The notes below the pieces were generated by a model, which did no database searches, had not been told where the DNA came from, and saw only the letters and a list, made by a program, of their open reading frames with translations. A program made the translations under genes and the position numbers. Positions 17,896-26,883 of a stretch of DNA of 64,000 nucleotides are shown here, one piece after another. The stretch is from JAVJSD01 sp040219575 (GTDB taxonomy: Bacteria > Planctomycetota > Planctomycetia > Pirellulales > Pirellulaceae). The stretch is taken from NCBI GenBank assembly GCA_040219575.1, contig JAVJSD010000094.1, forward strand, positions 5,943 to 69,942, written 5' to 3'. Numbering within the stretch: position 1 is the first letter of the stretch; each line of letters begins with the position of its first letter.

Positions 17896-18391
17896 GCCGC
17901 GCGACTTCGTTTGGCGGCGAGTTGTGTTTCGTCCAAACTCCATGTGCGGCCGCCAACAAGCAGCAGGCATTGGCCGCGGGCGTCGCCGGAACCGAGGTGG
18001 TCCGCAGATGGCGCAGATTGCCGCAGATATCATGCAGCGCCCGCCAACGGTTTCATTGACCGTTGCCAGCGTAGATTCCTGCACCGCCCGCGCAATGTTT
18101 TCGTCACCTCTGCTCTCTCTGCTGACTCCTGTTCAAGCTCCGCCGCAATTCCTCCGTTCTCTTCGTTTCCTCATGTTCCTCATTTGGCCGCGGCCGTCGG
18201 GCCGCGCGGCAGAAATCCGCGTCATTTGCGGACTCTCCGGAAATGCGTGCGACCGGCGCGCATTTCGCCTCGCAGGAGCTACAATGTCGGTCGCTAGATT
18301 GGCGGCGAGAAAGGCTTCCCTGATTCTCGCCCGCTGATTTCACCGGTGTCTTCTTACTTCAGTAACAAAGTCAATTCCTGGTGGATGCCCG
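17896..18391. other. 496-bp intergenic region with degenerate repeat text
   Basis: No gene is supported. The stretch 18000-18040 (CGCAGATGGCGCAGATTGCC and similar words) and the pyrimidine-rich 18105-18180 resemble degenerate intergenic repeats; the latter is a reverse-strand copy of the polypurine GAACAGGAGG type also seen near 30256, 31000, 36200 and 51214. Confidence 0.5.
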
Positions 18392-19303
18392 ATGCGATCG
18401 TTCCTTCCGCTGCTTGCCGTTTTCGTTGTTGGCTGCGACTTCGCGCCCAAGCTGCCGTCGTCGATCGACGAGAGCCAATCGCTGCTGGAAGCACGGGAGG
18501 GATTCGTCACCACCATCGTCAACTCCGGAGAATCGTTCGGCGCCCCGGACGATCCCCGCGGAAGCGAGTTCGAATTGGTTCGTTATCGGTCGCCCGTGGG
18601 CGATCTGGCGGCGTACGTGACCAAAGACCCGGGCGACGGCCAGCGGCATCCGGCCATCGTGTGGATCACCGGCGGCGACAACAACTCCATCGGCGACGTC
18701 TGGTCGCCCAATCCCCGCAGCAACGATCAATCGGCCAGCGCCTTCCGCAAGGCCGGCGTCGTGATGATGTTCCCTTCCCAGCGGGGAGGCAACGACAACC
18801 CCGGCCGGCGCGAAGGATTCTACGGCGAAGTCGACGACATTCTGGCCGCCACCGATCATCTGGCCGGTTTGCCCTATGTCGATCCCGAGCAGATCTATCT
18901 GGGCGGCCATAGCACCGGCGGCACGATGGTCATGCTGGTGGGGGCGTGCAGCGACCGGTACAAAGCGGTTTTCGCGCTCGGCCCGGTCGCGGCCGCGTCG
19001 CAGTACGGCGGCGACTACATCTATTGCGATCTGAATGACGAAGAAGAAATCGCGCTCCGCTCGCCCCTGTTCTGGCTGCACTCGGTGAAGCGTCCCATGT
19101 ACGTGCTCGAAGGGGGGGAAAACGGCAACTGGAGCGCGATCGAATTGATGGCCGACCGCAACACGAATCCCCAGATTCAATTCTTCAAGGTCCCCGGCCA
19201 CGACCACTTCAGCGTCATCGCTCCGCTGGCGGAAAAGCTCGCGGAGCAGATCATTGCGGGGCAGGTCAACATCAACGAGCAGACCGTGCAGGGGCTACGA
19301 TAA
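18392..19303 (+). CDS. Lipoprotein alpha/beta hydrolase (prolyl oligopeptidase-like)
   Basis: A 303-residue hydrolase with a lipobox (LAVFVVGCDF, Cys15) after a short signal, so it is probably a membrane-anchored lipoprotein outside the cytoplasm. The oxyanion strand is IVWITGGDNNS, the nucleophile elbow GGHSTGGTM near residue 175, the acid is likely in VLEGGENGNW and the histidine in VPGHDHFS. The fold matches S9/prolyl-oligopeptidase-type or dienelactone-like hydrolases. Substrate unknown. An NPYQSP-type small membrane protein follows after 34 bases. Confidence 0.78.
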   Translation: MRSFLPLLAVFVVGCDFAPKLPSSIDESQSLLEAREGFVTTIVNSGESFGAPDDPRGSEFELVRYRSPVGDLAAYVTKDPGDGQRHPAIVWITGGDNNSIGDVWSPNPRSNDQSASAFRKAGVVMMFPSQRGGNDNPGRREGFYGEVDDILAATDHLAGLPYVDPEQIYLGGHSTGGTMVMLVGACSDRYKAVFALGPVAAASQYGGDYIYCDLNDEEEIALRSPLFWLHSVKRPMYVLEGGENGNWSAIELMADRNTNPQIQFFKVPGHDHFSVIAPLAEKLAEQIIAGQVNINEQTVQGLR

Positions 19304-19337
19304 CGCGTCGCTGTCCAACAAGCCGAGAGACCCAACC

Positions 19338-19742
19338 ATGAGCGAAAACCCCTACCAGTCCCCGGCGGCCGTGCCCCAGATCGTCGGCGTCAAGAGCGGC
19401 AGTCGTGAAGACCTGCGGGGCGTGGCGAAATGCCAAAAGGGCATCATTGTCTGTATTCTGATCTACTTGATCGCGGTGATCTGCCAATTCGCTATTCCGC
19501 CCGAGATTCGTCCCTTCCTTGGATTGGGGGTTCTCGCGCTGGGAGTCGTCGGGACGGTCTTTGTGTTTCTGCTCGCCATCAAGGTGTACAGCACGGGCGT
19601 CGGTGTTCTGCTGGGCATCCTGACGTTGATTCCATGCGTCGGCCTGATTGTGCTGCTGGTCATCAATGCCAAGGCGACGGGAGTCTTGAAACAGAACGGC
19701 ATCAAAGTCGGATTGCTGGGAGCAAACCTCTCGCACATCTAA
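19338..19742 (+). CDS. Small membrane protein with NPYQSP N-terminus
   Basis: A 134-residue protein starting MSENPYQSPAAVPQ, an N-terminal motif shared by many uncharacterised planctomycete membrane proteins. Three hydrophobic segments follow: IIVCILIYLIAVICQFAI, FLGLGVLALGVVGTVFVFLL and GVGVLLGILTLIPCVGLIVL. Function unknown. It is probably co-transcribed with the upstream lipoprotein hydrolase. Confidence 0.72.
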   Translation: MSENPYQSPAAVPQIVGVKSGSREDLRGVAKCQKGIIVCILIYLIAVICQFAIPPEIRPFLGLGVLALGVVGTVFVFLLAIKVYSTGVGVLLGILTLIPCVGLIVLLVINAKATGVLKQNGIKVGLLGANLSHI

Positions 19743-19788
19743 GAGTGCTGCTTGAGCTCAAGATCACCTGAGAGAAGGGAGCGTCCCG

Positions 19789-19974
19789 ATGCGTATCGTC
19801 GAAGCGGCCGATGTCGATCCCGACTTTAGCCCCATCTGCCCGCACTGCAACCAGCCGTTGGAGGAAGTCGTCCGCTTGGAGGACCAAAAGGGCTGGTTTC
19901 AGGGGCATCTGGGCTATTGCTACGCCTGTCCGAAATGCAGGAAAGTCCTCGGCTTCGCCGACTACCACACCTGA
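19789..19974 (+). CDS. Small zinc-ribbon-like protein
   Basis: A 61-residue protein with two CxxC knuckles, CPHC near residue 22 and CPKC near 48, plus YCYACPKCRK with extra cysteine. This suits a zinc ribbon. A GGGAG-type ribosome site precedes the ATG. No homologue or activity can be named. Confidence 0.6.
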   Translation: MRIVEAADVDPDFSPICPHCNQPLEEVVRLEDQKGWFQGHLGYCYACPKCRKVLGFADYHT

Positions 19975-20017
19975 CCAGGTTCGGCGGAGTACATCGAAGA
20001 CCTTGCTTGAACACGTC

Positions 20018-20080
20018 GTAGCGGAAGTCGTGAGACTTCCGACGGTATCGCAATCGAGGAACTCTCACGAGTTCCGCTAC
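20018..20080. repeat. BIME-like pair of REP hairpins, GTAG...CTAC
   Basis: GTAG-CGGAAGTC-GTGA-GACTTCCG (20018-20041) and, inverted, GTAG-CGGAACTC-GTGA-GAGTTCC (20058-20080 on the minus strand). The two members differ by a G/C exchange in the stem but keep the same GTGA loop. Located after the zinc-ribbon gene. Confidence 0.8.
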
Positions 20081-20195
20081 CGATCGAATCGCCGCGTCGA
20101 TTGCGAAAGCGCGTCAGGCGGGTGAATCATGCACGCGTCTTCTCTGCCGGTGTCACCACCGCTGCCGCGAATCGTACCAGGGTGATACTGCGCGC

Positions 20196-20348
20196 TTACA
20201 ACAACCGCATGATCACCAGCACGATGACGATCACGAGCAAGACGCCCATCGCGCCGCTGGGGTAGTAACCCCAGCCTCGGCTATAGGGATAGACCGGTAT
20301 CGCGCCGAGCAACAGCAGGATCAGCAGGATGATGAGGATGGTTCCCAT
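20196..20348 (-). CDS. DUF3309 family small membrane protein
   Basis: A 50-residue protein, MGTILIILLILLLLGAIPVY then PYSRGWGYYPSGAMG and a hydrophobic tail ending RLL. The YSRGWGYxPSG core between two hydrophobic segments is the DUF3309 signature. AAGGA lies upstream of the ATG. The role is unknown; members are often found as stress-associated small membrane proteins. The longer upstream frame is not supported. Confidence 0.85.
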   Translation of the reverse strand: MGTILIILLILLLLGAIPVYPYSRGWGYYPSGAMGVLLVIVIVLVIMRLL

Positions 20349-20711
20349 AACGTTGTTCCTTGGATGCGTTTCGTGCTTCTCAGGGAGTCGCGCGGCAAAG
20401 CGTGTGTGATGGACGGATGCACGCTCCGTGCCATGTCCCCGCACGACGGCCGCAATTCGCTCTCCCATGGCGCTGCGCGTAACATCGCATCTTCGCCTGC
20501 AGCGAGAAGTCTGCCCGGCCGATTCTTCGTGGCGCGACCGCGATGGGCCGAGATTTGCACCACAGCAGCTTCCACCACTTTTGTCCCGCAGTAGCCCCAA
20601 GAAAGCCGGGACATTCCGTCCGAGAATCGCCGCAGTCACGACAATTTGTCGCTGTCGCTGTGGCATGAGTGGCTTCCCTGGGCGATCCGGTCCCCGAGGC
20701 ACCAGCTTCCG
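20349..20711. other. 363-bp intergenic region, nothing recognised
   Basis: Between the divergent DUF3309 gene and the UbiB-like gene. No repeat, hairpin or promoter of note was seen, and frames here lack protein character. Confidence 0.5.
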
Positions 20712-22366
20712 ATGAACACCTTCCATCCCAAGCATCTGGCCCGCTACACGGCGCTCGCCCAGCTTCTGTTGAAGTACGGCCGATCGGATCTCGTGAAGGC
20801 CTCCGGGCTCGAATCGCAACTGCTTCGCGAGGAGCACGCCAACGAACCGAGTCAGGCCGCGGATGGCGAAGACGCCGCCGGGCCGGAGCAGTTCGCCCGT
20901 GATCTGGAGAAACTCGGCCCCGCGTATATCAAGCTGGGGCAACTGCTTTCCACCCGCGCGGACCTGCTTCCGCCGGAATACCTCGTGGCGCTGGAGCGTC
21001 TGCAAGACGACGTGGAGCCGGTGCCTTTTGAGCAAATCGAGCGAACGATCACGTCGGAGCTCGGCGCTTTTCGGAATTCGACACGGAGCCGCTGGCGACC
21101 GCGTCGCTGGGACAGGTGCACCGCGCCAAACTCCGCGACGGACGCGAGGTCGTCGTCAAGGTGCAACGGCCGGGCATTCGAGCCGAAGTGATCGACGATC
21201 TCGACGCCATGCTGAACCTGGTCGACTTCCTCGACGGCCACACCACGTTCGCGCGTCGCTATGGACTCAAGAGCATCGTCGATTCCCTGCACGATACGTT
21301 GTTGGCCGAACTCGACTATCGCCAGGAAGCCGAAAACGCGCTGGTGCTGGCGCGGAACCTGGAGAAGTACGAGCGGTTCGTCGTGCCGGCGCCCATTCCC
21401 AGTTACGTTTCGTCGCGCGTCATCACACTGGAGTACGTCTCCGGCACGAAGATCACCGAGCTCAGCCCCTCGGTGCTTGTCGAACTCGACCGCGCGGGGC
21501 TGGCCGAAGAGATCGTGACCGTCTACCTGCATCAGATTCTCGTCGACGGCGTGTTCCATGCCGATCCGCACCCGGGCAACCTGCTGCTGACGCGCGACCA
21601 CCGCCTGGGGTTGATGGACTTCGGCATGGTGGTCCGCGTGCCGCCCGACCGCCAGAAGCATTTGCTGCACCTGCTGCTGGCGATCGCCGACAACGAGGGC
21701 GAAACGGCGTCGCACGTCGCCCGGGAGATGGGCGTCGAGGAAAAGGACTTCAAGTCGGCTGAATTCACACAGCGGATCAGCAAGTTGATGACGGAGCATC
21801 ACAACAAACCGGTCGAGCAGATCCAGGCCGGGCCGGTGATCATGCAGATCCAATCCTTGGCCGGGCAGTGCGGCCTGCGTCTGCCGCACGAGTTGAACAT
21901 GCTGGGCAAGACGCTGCTGAACCTCGACCGCGTCGTAGAGACGCTTCATCCGAAGCTCGATCCCAACGAGATTCTCCGCCGCCGCTCGACCGAGATCGTG
22001 ATGGAGCACAGCCGCAACCGCATGTCGCTGAGCCGCTTGTACCAGGCGGCGCTCGACGCCGGCGACCTGGCCGCCGCCATGCCGCAACGACTGAACCGCA
22101 TCACCAGGCTTCTGGCCGACAACGAACTGCGGGTGAACGTCGACGCCGTCGACGAGCGGAAACTGATCGCGGGCCTGCAAAAGATCGCCAACCGCATCTG
22201 CGCCGGCCTCGTGCTGGCGGCCCTGATCATCGGCGCCGCCTTGATGATGCACCTCGAATCGACGATTACGATCTTCGGCCTCAACGCCCTGGGGTTCTTC
22301 TTTTTCATCGTCGCCGCTGTGATGGGCCTATGGCTGGTCGTAAAAGCGGCGCTGCGGGATGAGTAG
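20712..22366 (+). pseudogene. UbiB/ABC1-family atypical kinase, interrupted by a frameshift
   Basis: The gene reads MNTFHPKHLARYTALAQLLL in one frame up to TSELGAF near 21066, then continues in the -1 frame as SEFDTEPLATASLGQVHRA to the end at 22366. Conserved parts are split between the frames: the KxGQ motif (YIKLGQLLSTRADLLP) is in the first, while VVKVQRPGIR (ATP lysine), HADPHPGNLLL (catalytic loop), LMDFGM and two C-terminal membrane segments are in the second. The break is at GCTTTTCGG. Family members usually have a few more residues between ELG and FxxFD, so a small deletion of about 16 bases is plausible; sequencing error or recoding cannot be excluded. If intact it would be a UbiB-like regulator of quinone biosynthesis or a lipid-handling kinase. 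Its stop overlaps the frame of the next gene. Confidence 0.75.
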
Positions 22367-22475
22367 CCAAAGATTTCTCTCAAAAACACGCGGCCGCGGC
22401 AAATTGCTGGCGATACAATACACCGCAGTATTTCGCGCCGCTTGTCAGCGATTCGACTTGCCTGGGAGAGTCCAC

Positions 22476-25400
22476 ATGTCACGCCTATCGCCGCATCGCG
22501 TTCACCGCCAGATGTTTTTCTTGCTGATCGCCCTCGGAATGTTTGCCTGGGGAAACGCAGGTTTCGCCTTCGCCGAGGAGGCGAGTGAGCAACTGGCGGC
22601 GCACTTGCTGGAGCGGATCGGCGTCCGCCGCGGCGTCGTGGCGGTGTTGGGCGTCGACGATCAGGTGGCGGTCGATCTCGCATTGCAGAGCGAACTGCTC
22701 GTCCACGTACGCGATCCCATTGGCGAACATGTGGCGGCGCTGCGACGGGCGGGCGACGAGGCGGGACTGCCGATTCAGCGGTTGGCCGTCGAACAGGGCG
22801 GTTTCAAGCCGTTGCCGTATGCCGACAACATGCTCGACGCGGTCATCGCCACGCAGGCCTACTCCACGGCGCTCGGCGACTACTCCTACGCCGAAGTGCT
22901 CCGTGTGCTGCGGCCGCGCGGTGTGGCCGTCATCGGCAAGGCGCTCCGCAGCGACGGACCCGACGCCGATTTCGACAAGCTCCAGGCCTGGGCTCGACCC
23001 GTTGGCGGGGCGAGCCTCGAATCAATCACCAGCGACCACGGCAAGTGGCTGGTGATTCGCAAGCCGGAACTCGCCGGCGCCGACGACTGGTCGCACTGGG
23101 AGAAGTCGCCCGACAACAATCCGGTTTCGGCCGACACGGCGATCAAGGCCCCCTACATGACGCAGTTCATGGCCGAGCCGTACTACATCGGCATGCCGTC
23201 GATCACCACCGCCGCCGGCGGGCGCACGTTCCTGGCCATCGGCCACATCTCGCACCATCCCCGCGAGTGGGACACGCTCAACACGCTTATCGCCCGCAAC
23301 GGCTACAACGGCGCGGTGCTCTGGACGCGGAAGTTGCCCGAGGGCTACCTGGTGCACCGCAGCGCCTTCATCGCCAGCGACGACACGTTCTACATGATCG
23401 ACGGCGACCGTTGCCTGATGCTCGACGCGGCGACGGGCCGCGAGCAGGGCGAGATCCGCATCCCGGGACTGGTCGGCGACTGGAAGTGGATGGTCAAGCG
23501 GGACGACGTGCTCTACGTGATGGCGGGCAAGCCCGAACCGGGTGAAAAGACCGTCCGCGGCGACCGCACCTTCGGCGGCTGGAGTTGGGCCGACTTGAGC
23601 GAAGGCTACTACGCCGCGCGGTTTCCCGTCGGCTTCGGCGACGTGCTGGCCGCCTACGACTTGAAAGGCAAGAAGACGCTCTGGAAGCACAAGGAGGCGA
23701 CGCTCATCGATTCGCGCGGCATGGCGCTGCGCGACGACAAGGTGTACCTGTACTGCCCCGACCGGCATCTGCGCGCCCTCGACGCAGCCACCGGCGAAGT
23801 GTTGTGGACCAACGAAGACGAACGACTCTTCCGCCTGATCGAACAGCCCGGCTCGGGCCTCACGTCCACGCCCGGCTTCCGCACGGCTTGCCTGGTCGTC
23901 GCCACGCCCGACGCGCTGATCATTCAGGGGCAGACGCGAATGAACGTGGTGGCGGTATCGACCAAGGACGGCTACCTGCTGTGGACGAAACGCAAGATCA
24001 CCAACAATCCCAACGCCGTCTATCTTGACGGCAACGTGATCCTGGGCGTCGGCGAGGGGGGCACGCATGTGGCGCTCGATCCAGTAACCGGAGAGGAGAA
24101 GGCGAATCTGGGCTTTCGCAAGACCGCCTGCACGCGACTGACGGCCTGCGCCGATTCGCTGTTCTGCCGCGGCGAGGGAACGCTGCGATTCGACCGCGAG
24201 TCGGGAGAGGTGCTGGTCGACGGCGGACAGCGGCCGGCCTGCAACGACGGCGCGATGCCCGCCAACGGCCTGCTGTACCTCGGCCCCTGGCAGTGCGACT
24301 GCAATCTCTCGCTGATCGGCAACGTCGCCAAGTGTTCGGCCGGCGATTTTCGCTTCGACCACGTCGCCACCGAGGCGGAGCGTTTGACCCGGGGCGAGGG
24401 CGACATCGAGCAGGTCGAGCCGTTGGCGATCGATCAACGCGACTGGCCGACATTCCGCGGCGACATTCAGCGCTCGGCCGGAACCCAAGCACAAGTGCAA
24501 AACGCGGCGCGGCTGCGTTGGACGTTCACGCCGACCCGCGCGATTCCCACCGCGCCGGTCGCCGCGGGCGGGCTCGTGTTCACGGCGGGCGAGGACGGTA
24601 AGGTCCGCGCGCTCGACGCCAAGTCGGGCGAACTCCGCTGGCAGTTCGCCACCTCGGCCCCCATCAAATATCCCCCCACCATCGCCGAAAACCGCGCCTA
24701 CATCGGCAGCGGCGACGGCTACGCCTACTGCCTGGAGGCCGCCACCGGCCGCTTGCTGTGGAAGTTCCGCGCCGCGCCGATCGAGCGGCATATGATGGTC
24801 TACGGCTCGCTGCTTTCCACCTGGCCCGTCGGCAGCGGCGTGATGGTCGACGAGGGCGTCGCCTACTTCGCCGCCGGCATCATCGACCACGACGGCACCT
24901 ACCTCTACGCCCTCGACGCCAAGACCGGCGCCCTCCAATGGCAGAACAACAGTTCGGGCCACCTCAGCGACAAGCTCCGCAAAGGCGTCAGCGTGCAGGG
25001 AACGATGTCGCGTCTCGGCGATCAACTGCTGCTGGCCTCCGGCAACCAGGTCTCGCCCGCTCCTTTCAACATCGACACCGGCGAGTGCCTGGCCCGCGAG
25101 TTCAACGACGGCCGGCCCAAGGCGAACGGCGGGCAATTCGTGGGCGTCTTCCGCGATCAGGCGGTGCTGGCCGGCGGACGGATCCTGTATTCCGCGCCGG
25201 AGAATGTTTCGACCAAGGGTAGCTTCGCGGCGATCACGCAAAAGGGCGGCTGGCAATTCAACTACGGCGGCGTCGCTCCCGCCTGGCACGGCGACACCGT
25301 GGCCTGGGTGAATTTCAAGCACGGCAAGCTGGCCGCGGCCGAGGCCGACAAGGTCAGCGAGCGAATCGAGAAAGGCTACCCCACGCCGACGCCGGCCCAG

Positions 25401-25724
25401 CGGCGGGCCCGCAGCGCCACGCTCGCGCAAACGCTCGAGGACGACGGCGCCATTCGCTGGCAGACCGATCTCGACGAGCCGACCAAGTTCGAAGTCGTCT
25501 CGCTGGCGGTCGATCCGAAAACCGTCGTCGCCGTGCTGCGCTATCAGTTGAAGATTCGCGCCCAACCGACCTGGTACGTGATGGCCTTCGACGCCAGTTC
25601 CGGCGACGAGCGCTGGCGGCAAGAACTTCGCGGCACGCCGCTTCCCGGCGGCCTGCTGATCGACCGCGACGGCCAGACCATCGTCACCATGACCAACGGC
25701 GAAGTGCTCTGCTTCGGTTCGTAA
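22476..25724 (+). CDS. Secreted methyltransferase-like / PQQ beta-propeller fusion protein
   Basis: A 1082-residue exported protein. The ATG at 22476 is preceded by GGGAG and starts a Sec signal (MSRLSPHRVHRQMFFLLIAL then MFAWGNAGFAFAEE). Residues about 35-185 look like a degenerate class I SAM methyltransferase: VVAVLGVDDQVAVDLAL, LPYADNMLDAVIATQAYSTA and EVLRVLRPRGVAVIGK. The rest is a series of PQQ-type propeller blades (DGYLLWTKRK, EDGKVRALDAKSGELRW, LYALDAKTGALQWQ, FDASSGDERWRQE) in two blocks, around 210-590 and 655-1080. No haem CxxCH is present. Exported methyltransferases are unusual because SAM is cytoplasmic, so the N-terminal domain may have a different job. Confidence 0.8.
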   Translation: MSRLSPHRVHRQMFFLLIALGMFAWGNAGFAFAEEASEQLAAHLLERIGVRRGVVAVLGVDDQVAVDLALQSELLVHVRDPIGEHVAALRRAGDEAGLPIQRLAVEQGGFKPLPYADNMLDAVIATQAYSTALGDYSYAEVLRVLRPRGVAVIGKALRSDGPDADFDKLQAWARPVGGASLESITSDHGKWLVIRKPELAGADDWSHWEKSPDNNPVSADTAIKAPYMTQFMAEPYYIGMPSITTAAGGRTFLAIGHISHHPREWDTLNTLIARNGYNGAVLWTRKLPEGYLVHRSAFIASDDTFYMIDGDRCLMLDAATGREQGEIRIPGLVGDWKWMVKRDDVLYVMAGKPEPGEKTVRGDRTFGGWSWADLSEGYYAARFPVGFGDVLAAYDLKGKKTLWKHKEATLIDSRGMALRDDKVYLYCPDRHLRALDAATGEVLWTNEDERLFRLIEQPGSGLTSTPGFRTACLVVATPDALIIQGQTRMNVVAVSTKDGYLLWTKRKITNNPNAVYLDGNVILGVGEGGTHVALDPVTGEEKANLGFRKTACTRLTACADSLFCRGEGTLRFDRESGEVLVDGGQRPACNDGAMPANGLLYLGPWQCDCNLSLIGNVAKCSAGDFRFDHVATEAERLTRGEGDIEQVEPLAIDQRDWPTFRGDIQRSAGTQAQVQNAARLRWTFTPTRAIPTAPVAAGGLVFTAGEDGKVRALDAKSGELRWQFATSAPIKYPPTIAENRAYIGSGDGYAYCLEAATGRLLWKFRAAPIERHMMVYGSLLSTWPVGSGVMVDEGVAYFAAGIIDHDGTYLYALDAKTGALQWQNNSSGHLSDKLRKGVSVQGTMSRLGDQLLLASGNQVSPAPFNIDTGECLAREFNDGRPKANGGQFVGVFRDQAVLAGGRILYSAPENVSTKGSFAAITQKGGWQFNYGGVAPAWHGDTVAWVNFKHGKLAAAEADKVSERIEKGYPTPTPAQRRARSATLAQTLEDDGAIRWQTDLDEPTKFEVVSLAVDPKTVVAVLRYQLKIRAQPTWYVMAFDASSGDERWRQELRGTPLPGGLLIDRDGQTIVTMTNGEVLCFGS

Positions 25725-25748
25725 GACTCCGCGTTGTCCGCAATCTTC

Positions 25749-25859
25749 GTAGCGGAAGTCGTGAGACGTCGCGAGACTTCCGACAGCATCAATCTTCGTA
25801 GCGGAAGTCGTGAGACTTCCGACAGCATCAAGAAAAGGAACTCGCACGAGTTCCGCTAC
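25749..25859. repeat. Three REP hairpins of the GGAAGTC family
   Basis: GTAG feet at 25749 and 25798 (plus strand) and at 25859 reading on the minus strand. The first hairpin is expanded by a partial duplication (GTGAGACGTCGCGA loop), the second is the standard CGGAAGTC-GTGA-GACTTCCG, and the third is the GGAACTC type with a GTGC loop. A spacer of about 12 bases (GACAGCATCAATCTT type) is duplicated, indicating local tandem duplication. Confidence 0.8.
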
Positions 25860-25867
25860 CCGTGCGT

Positions 25868-26644
25868 TTAGGTCGACCGATAAACGTACTGCGTCTTCGA
25901 CATCCCTTCGGCCCGGCACCAGTCGAGTCGTTGGATCGCCAGAAAGAACCGCATCGCCCGTTCGGCCTCGCGGCCGTCGTAGCGCTCCTTCTTGTCGCCG
26001 TATCGGAACGAGAACTCACCGACTAGCGGACGTCCCCTCCGAGCGCTCGCCCACAGGATCAGCGCCGCCTCGGCCTGTTCGTCGCCCAGATCGAGCGTCG
26101 GCCCCTTGATCACGCGTTCGTACGCCTGTAGCGCATTGACGGCGACAAGCCGCGTCTTCGGCCCGCAACGCCGTCCGTCGCGTCGCAGTCGGCCCAGCGC
26201 CGGGAAGATGGCCGCGGCCTCGCGGAGGGTGCTGGGCGAATCGACCTTCGTGCCGACCGTGCAGGAGTGCGAAAAGCGACTGCTGAAGGGGGCGCCGATG
26301 TCTTCTTCGAACTTCGTTTCGCACTTCAGCCCTTTCGCCGCCGCCACTTGCGCATCGGCCGCGAAGTAACGATCGGGCGAACGGCACTTGAGCGTGAACT
26401 CGACGCCGTCTCGATCGGTCCTGCGGCGCAGCACCAGGCCATTGAGTCGAATCGTATGGTCCTCCGTGTCGAGGAATACGATCCGCCGCGCCTTTTGCTT
26501 GTCGAATCGTCCCTTCGTCTTGACGCCGGCGGCCGCGGCGAAGGCCTGCACCTCCTTCCAAAATATGCGCACCGCCCGCTCAGGCTCCTCGAACATGTGG
26601 TGGTTGAGGACGACCTTGTATTCCCGCGAGACGATCTTTCGCAT
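25868..26644 (-). CDS. CYTH-like (triphosphate tunnel metalloenzyme-like) protein, tentative
   Basis: A 258-residue protein with no certain family. It starts MRKIVSREYKVVLN and has strands with alternating charged residues: FLDTEDHTIRLNGLVLRRR, GVEFTLKCRSPD, KCETKFEEDI and GEFSFRYGD. This pattern of Glu/Lys/Arg-rich beta strands resembles CYTH/VTC-type tunnel folds that bind triphosphates, but the classical N-terminal ExExK is only partly present (REYKV). The start at 26644 is chosen because longer frames add no fold-like sequence. Other possibilities remain open. Confidence 0.55.
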   Translation of the reverse strand: MRKIVSREYKVVLNHHMFEEPERAVRIFWKEVQAFAAAAGVKTKGRFDKQKARRIVFLDTEDHTIRLNGLVLRRRTDRDGVEFTLKCRSPDRYFAADAQVAAAKGLKCETKFEEDIGAPFSSRFSHSCTVGTKVDSPSTLREAAAIFPALGRLRRDGRRCGPKTRLVAVNALQAYERVIKGPTLDLGDEQAEAALILWASARRGRPLVGEFSFRYGDKKERYDGREAERAMRFFLAIQRLDWCRAEGMSKTQYVYRST

Positions 26645-26778
26645 CGTAACCCACCCCCACTCGAAAAGGCTGCCGCGTTGATTCTGCGCAACGACCCTAC
26701 CACCGCCGATCTGCCGGAGCAAGCATGACGCCCCGCAGTGCGGCGAAAGCTGTGTCGCGGCTTCGTGCACTTCCGTAA

Positions 26779-26883
26779 CCGATGCTGGCGGCATCGACTA
26801 CGATGTCCTGCTTTCCGTCACCGACGACGCACCCATGGCCGACGCTGCCAGCGTCGGCGTCGATGGCTGGCGGCCTCGACTAC
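26779..26883. repeat. Cluster of three REP-like palindromes
   Basis: Minus-strand hairpins with GTAG feet occupy 26779-26801 (GTAG-TCGATGCCGCCAGCATCG) and 26859-26883 (GTAG-TCGAGGCCGCCAGCCATC). A perfect palindrome GCCGACGCTG-C-CAGCGTCGGC lies between them at 26838-26858. The foot of the last one contains the TAG stop codon (26880-26882) of the cytochrome-like gene. Confidence 0.75.

Noticed and set aside
17911..18297. Open frame of 128 codons after the universal stress gene
   Set aside because: Composition is Arg/Pro/Ser-rich, it reads through degenerate intergenic repeat text and has no ribosome site.
23022..25919. Very long minus-strand open frame opposite the PQQ protein
   Set aside because: It is an antisense shadow caused by GC-biased codons; the plus strand has a signal peptide and propeller repeats.
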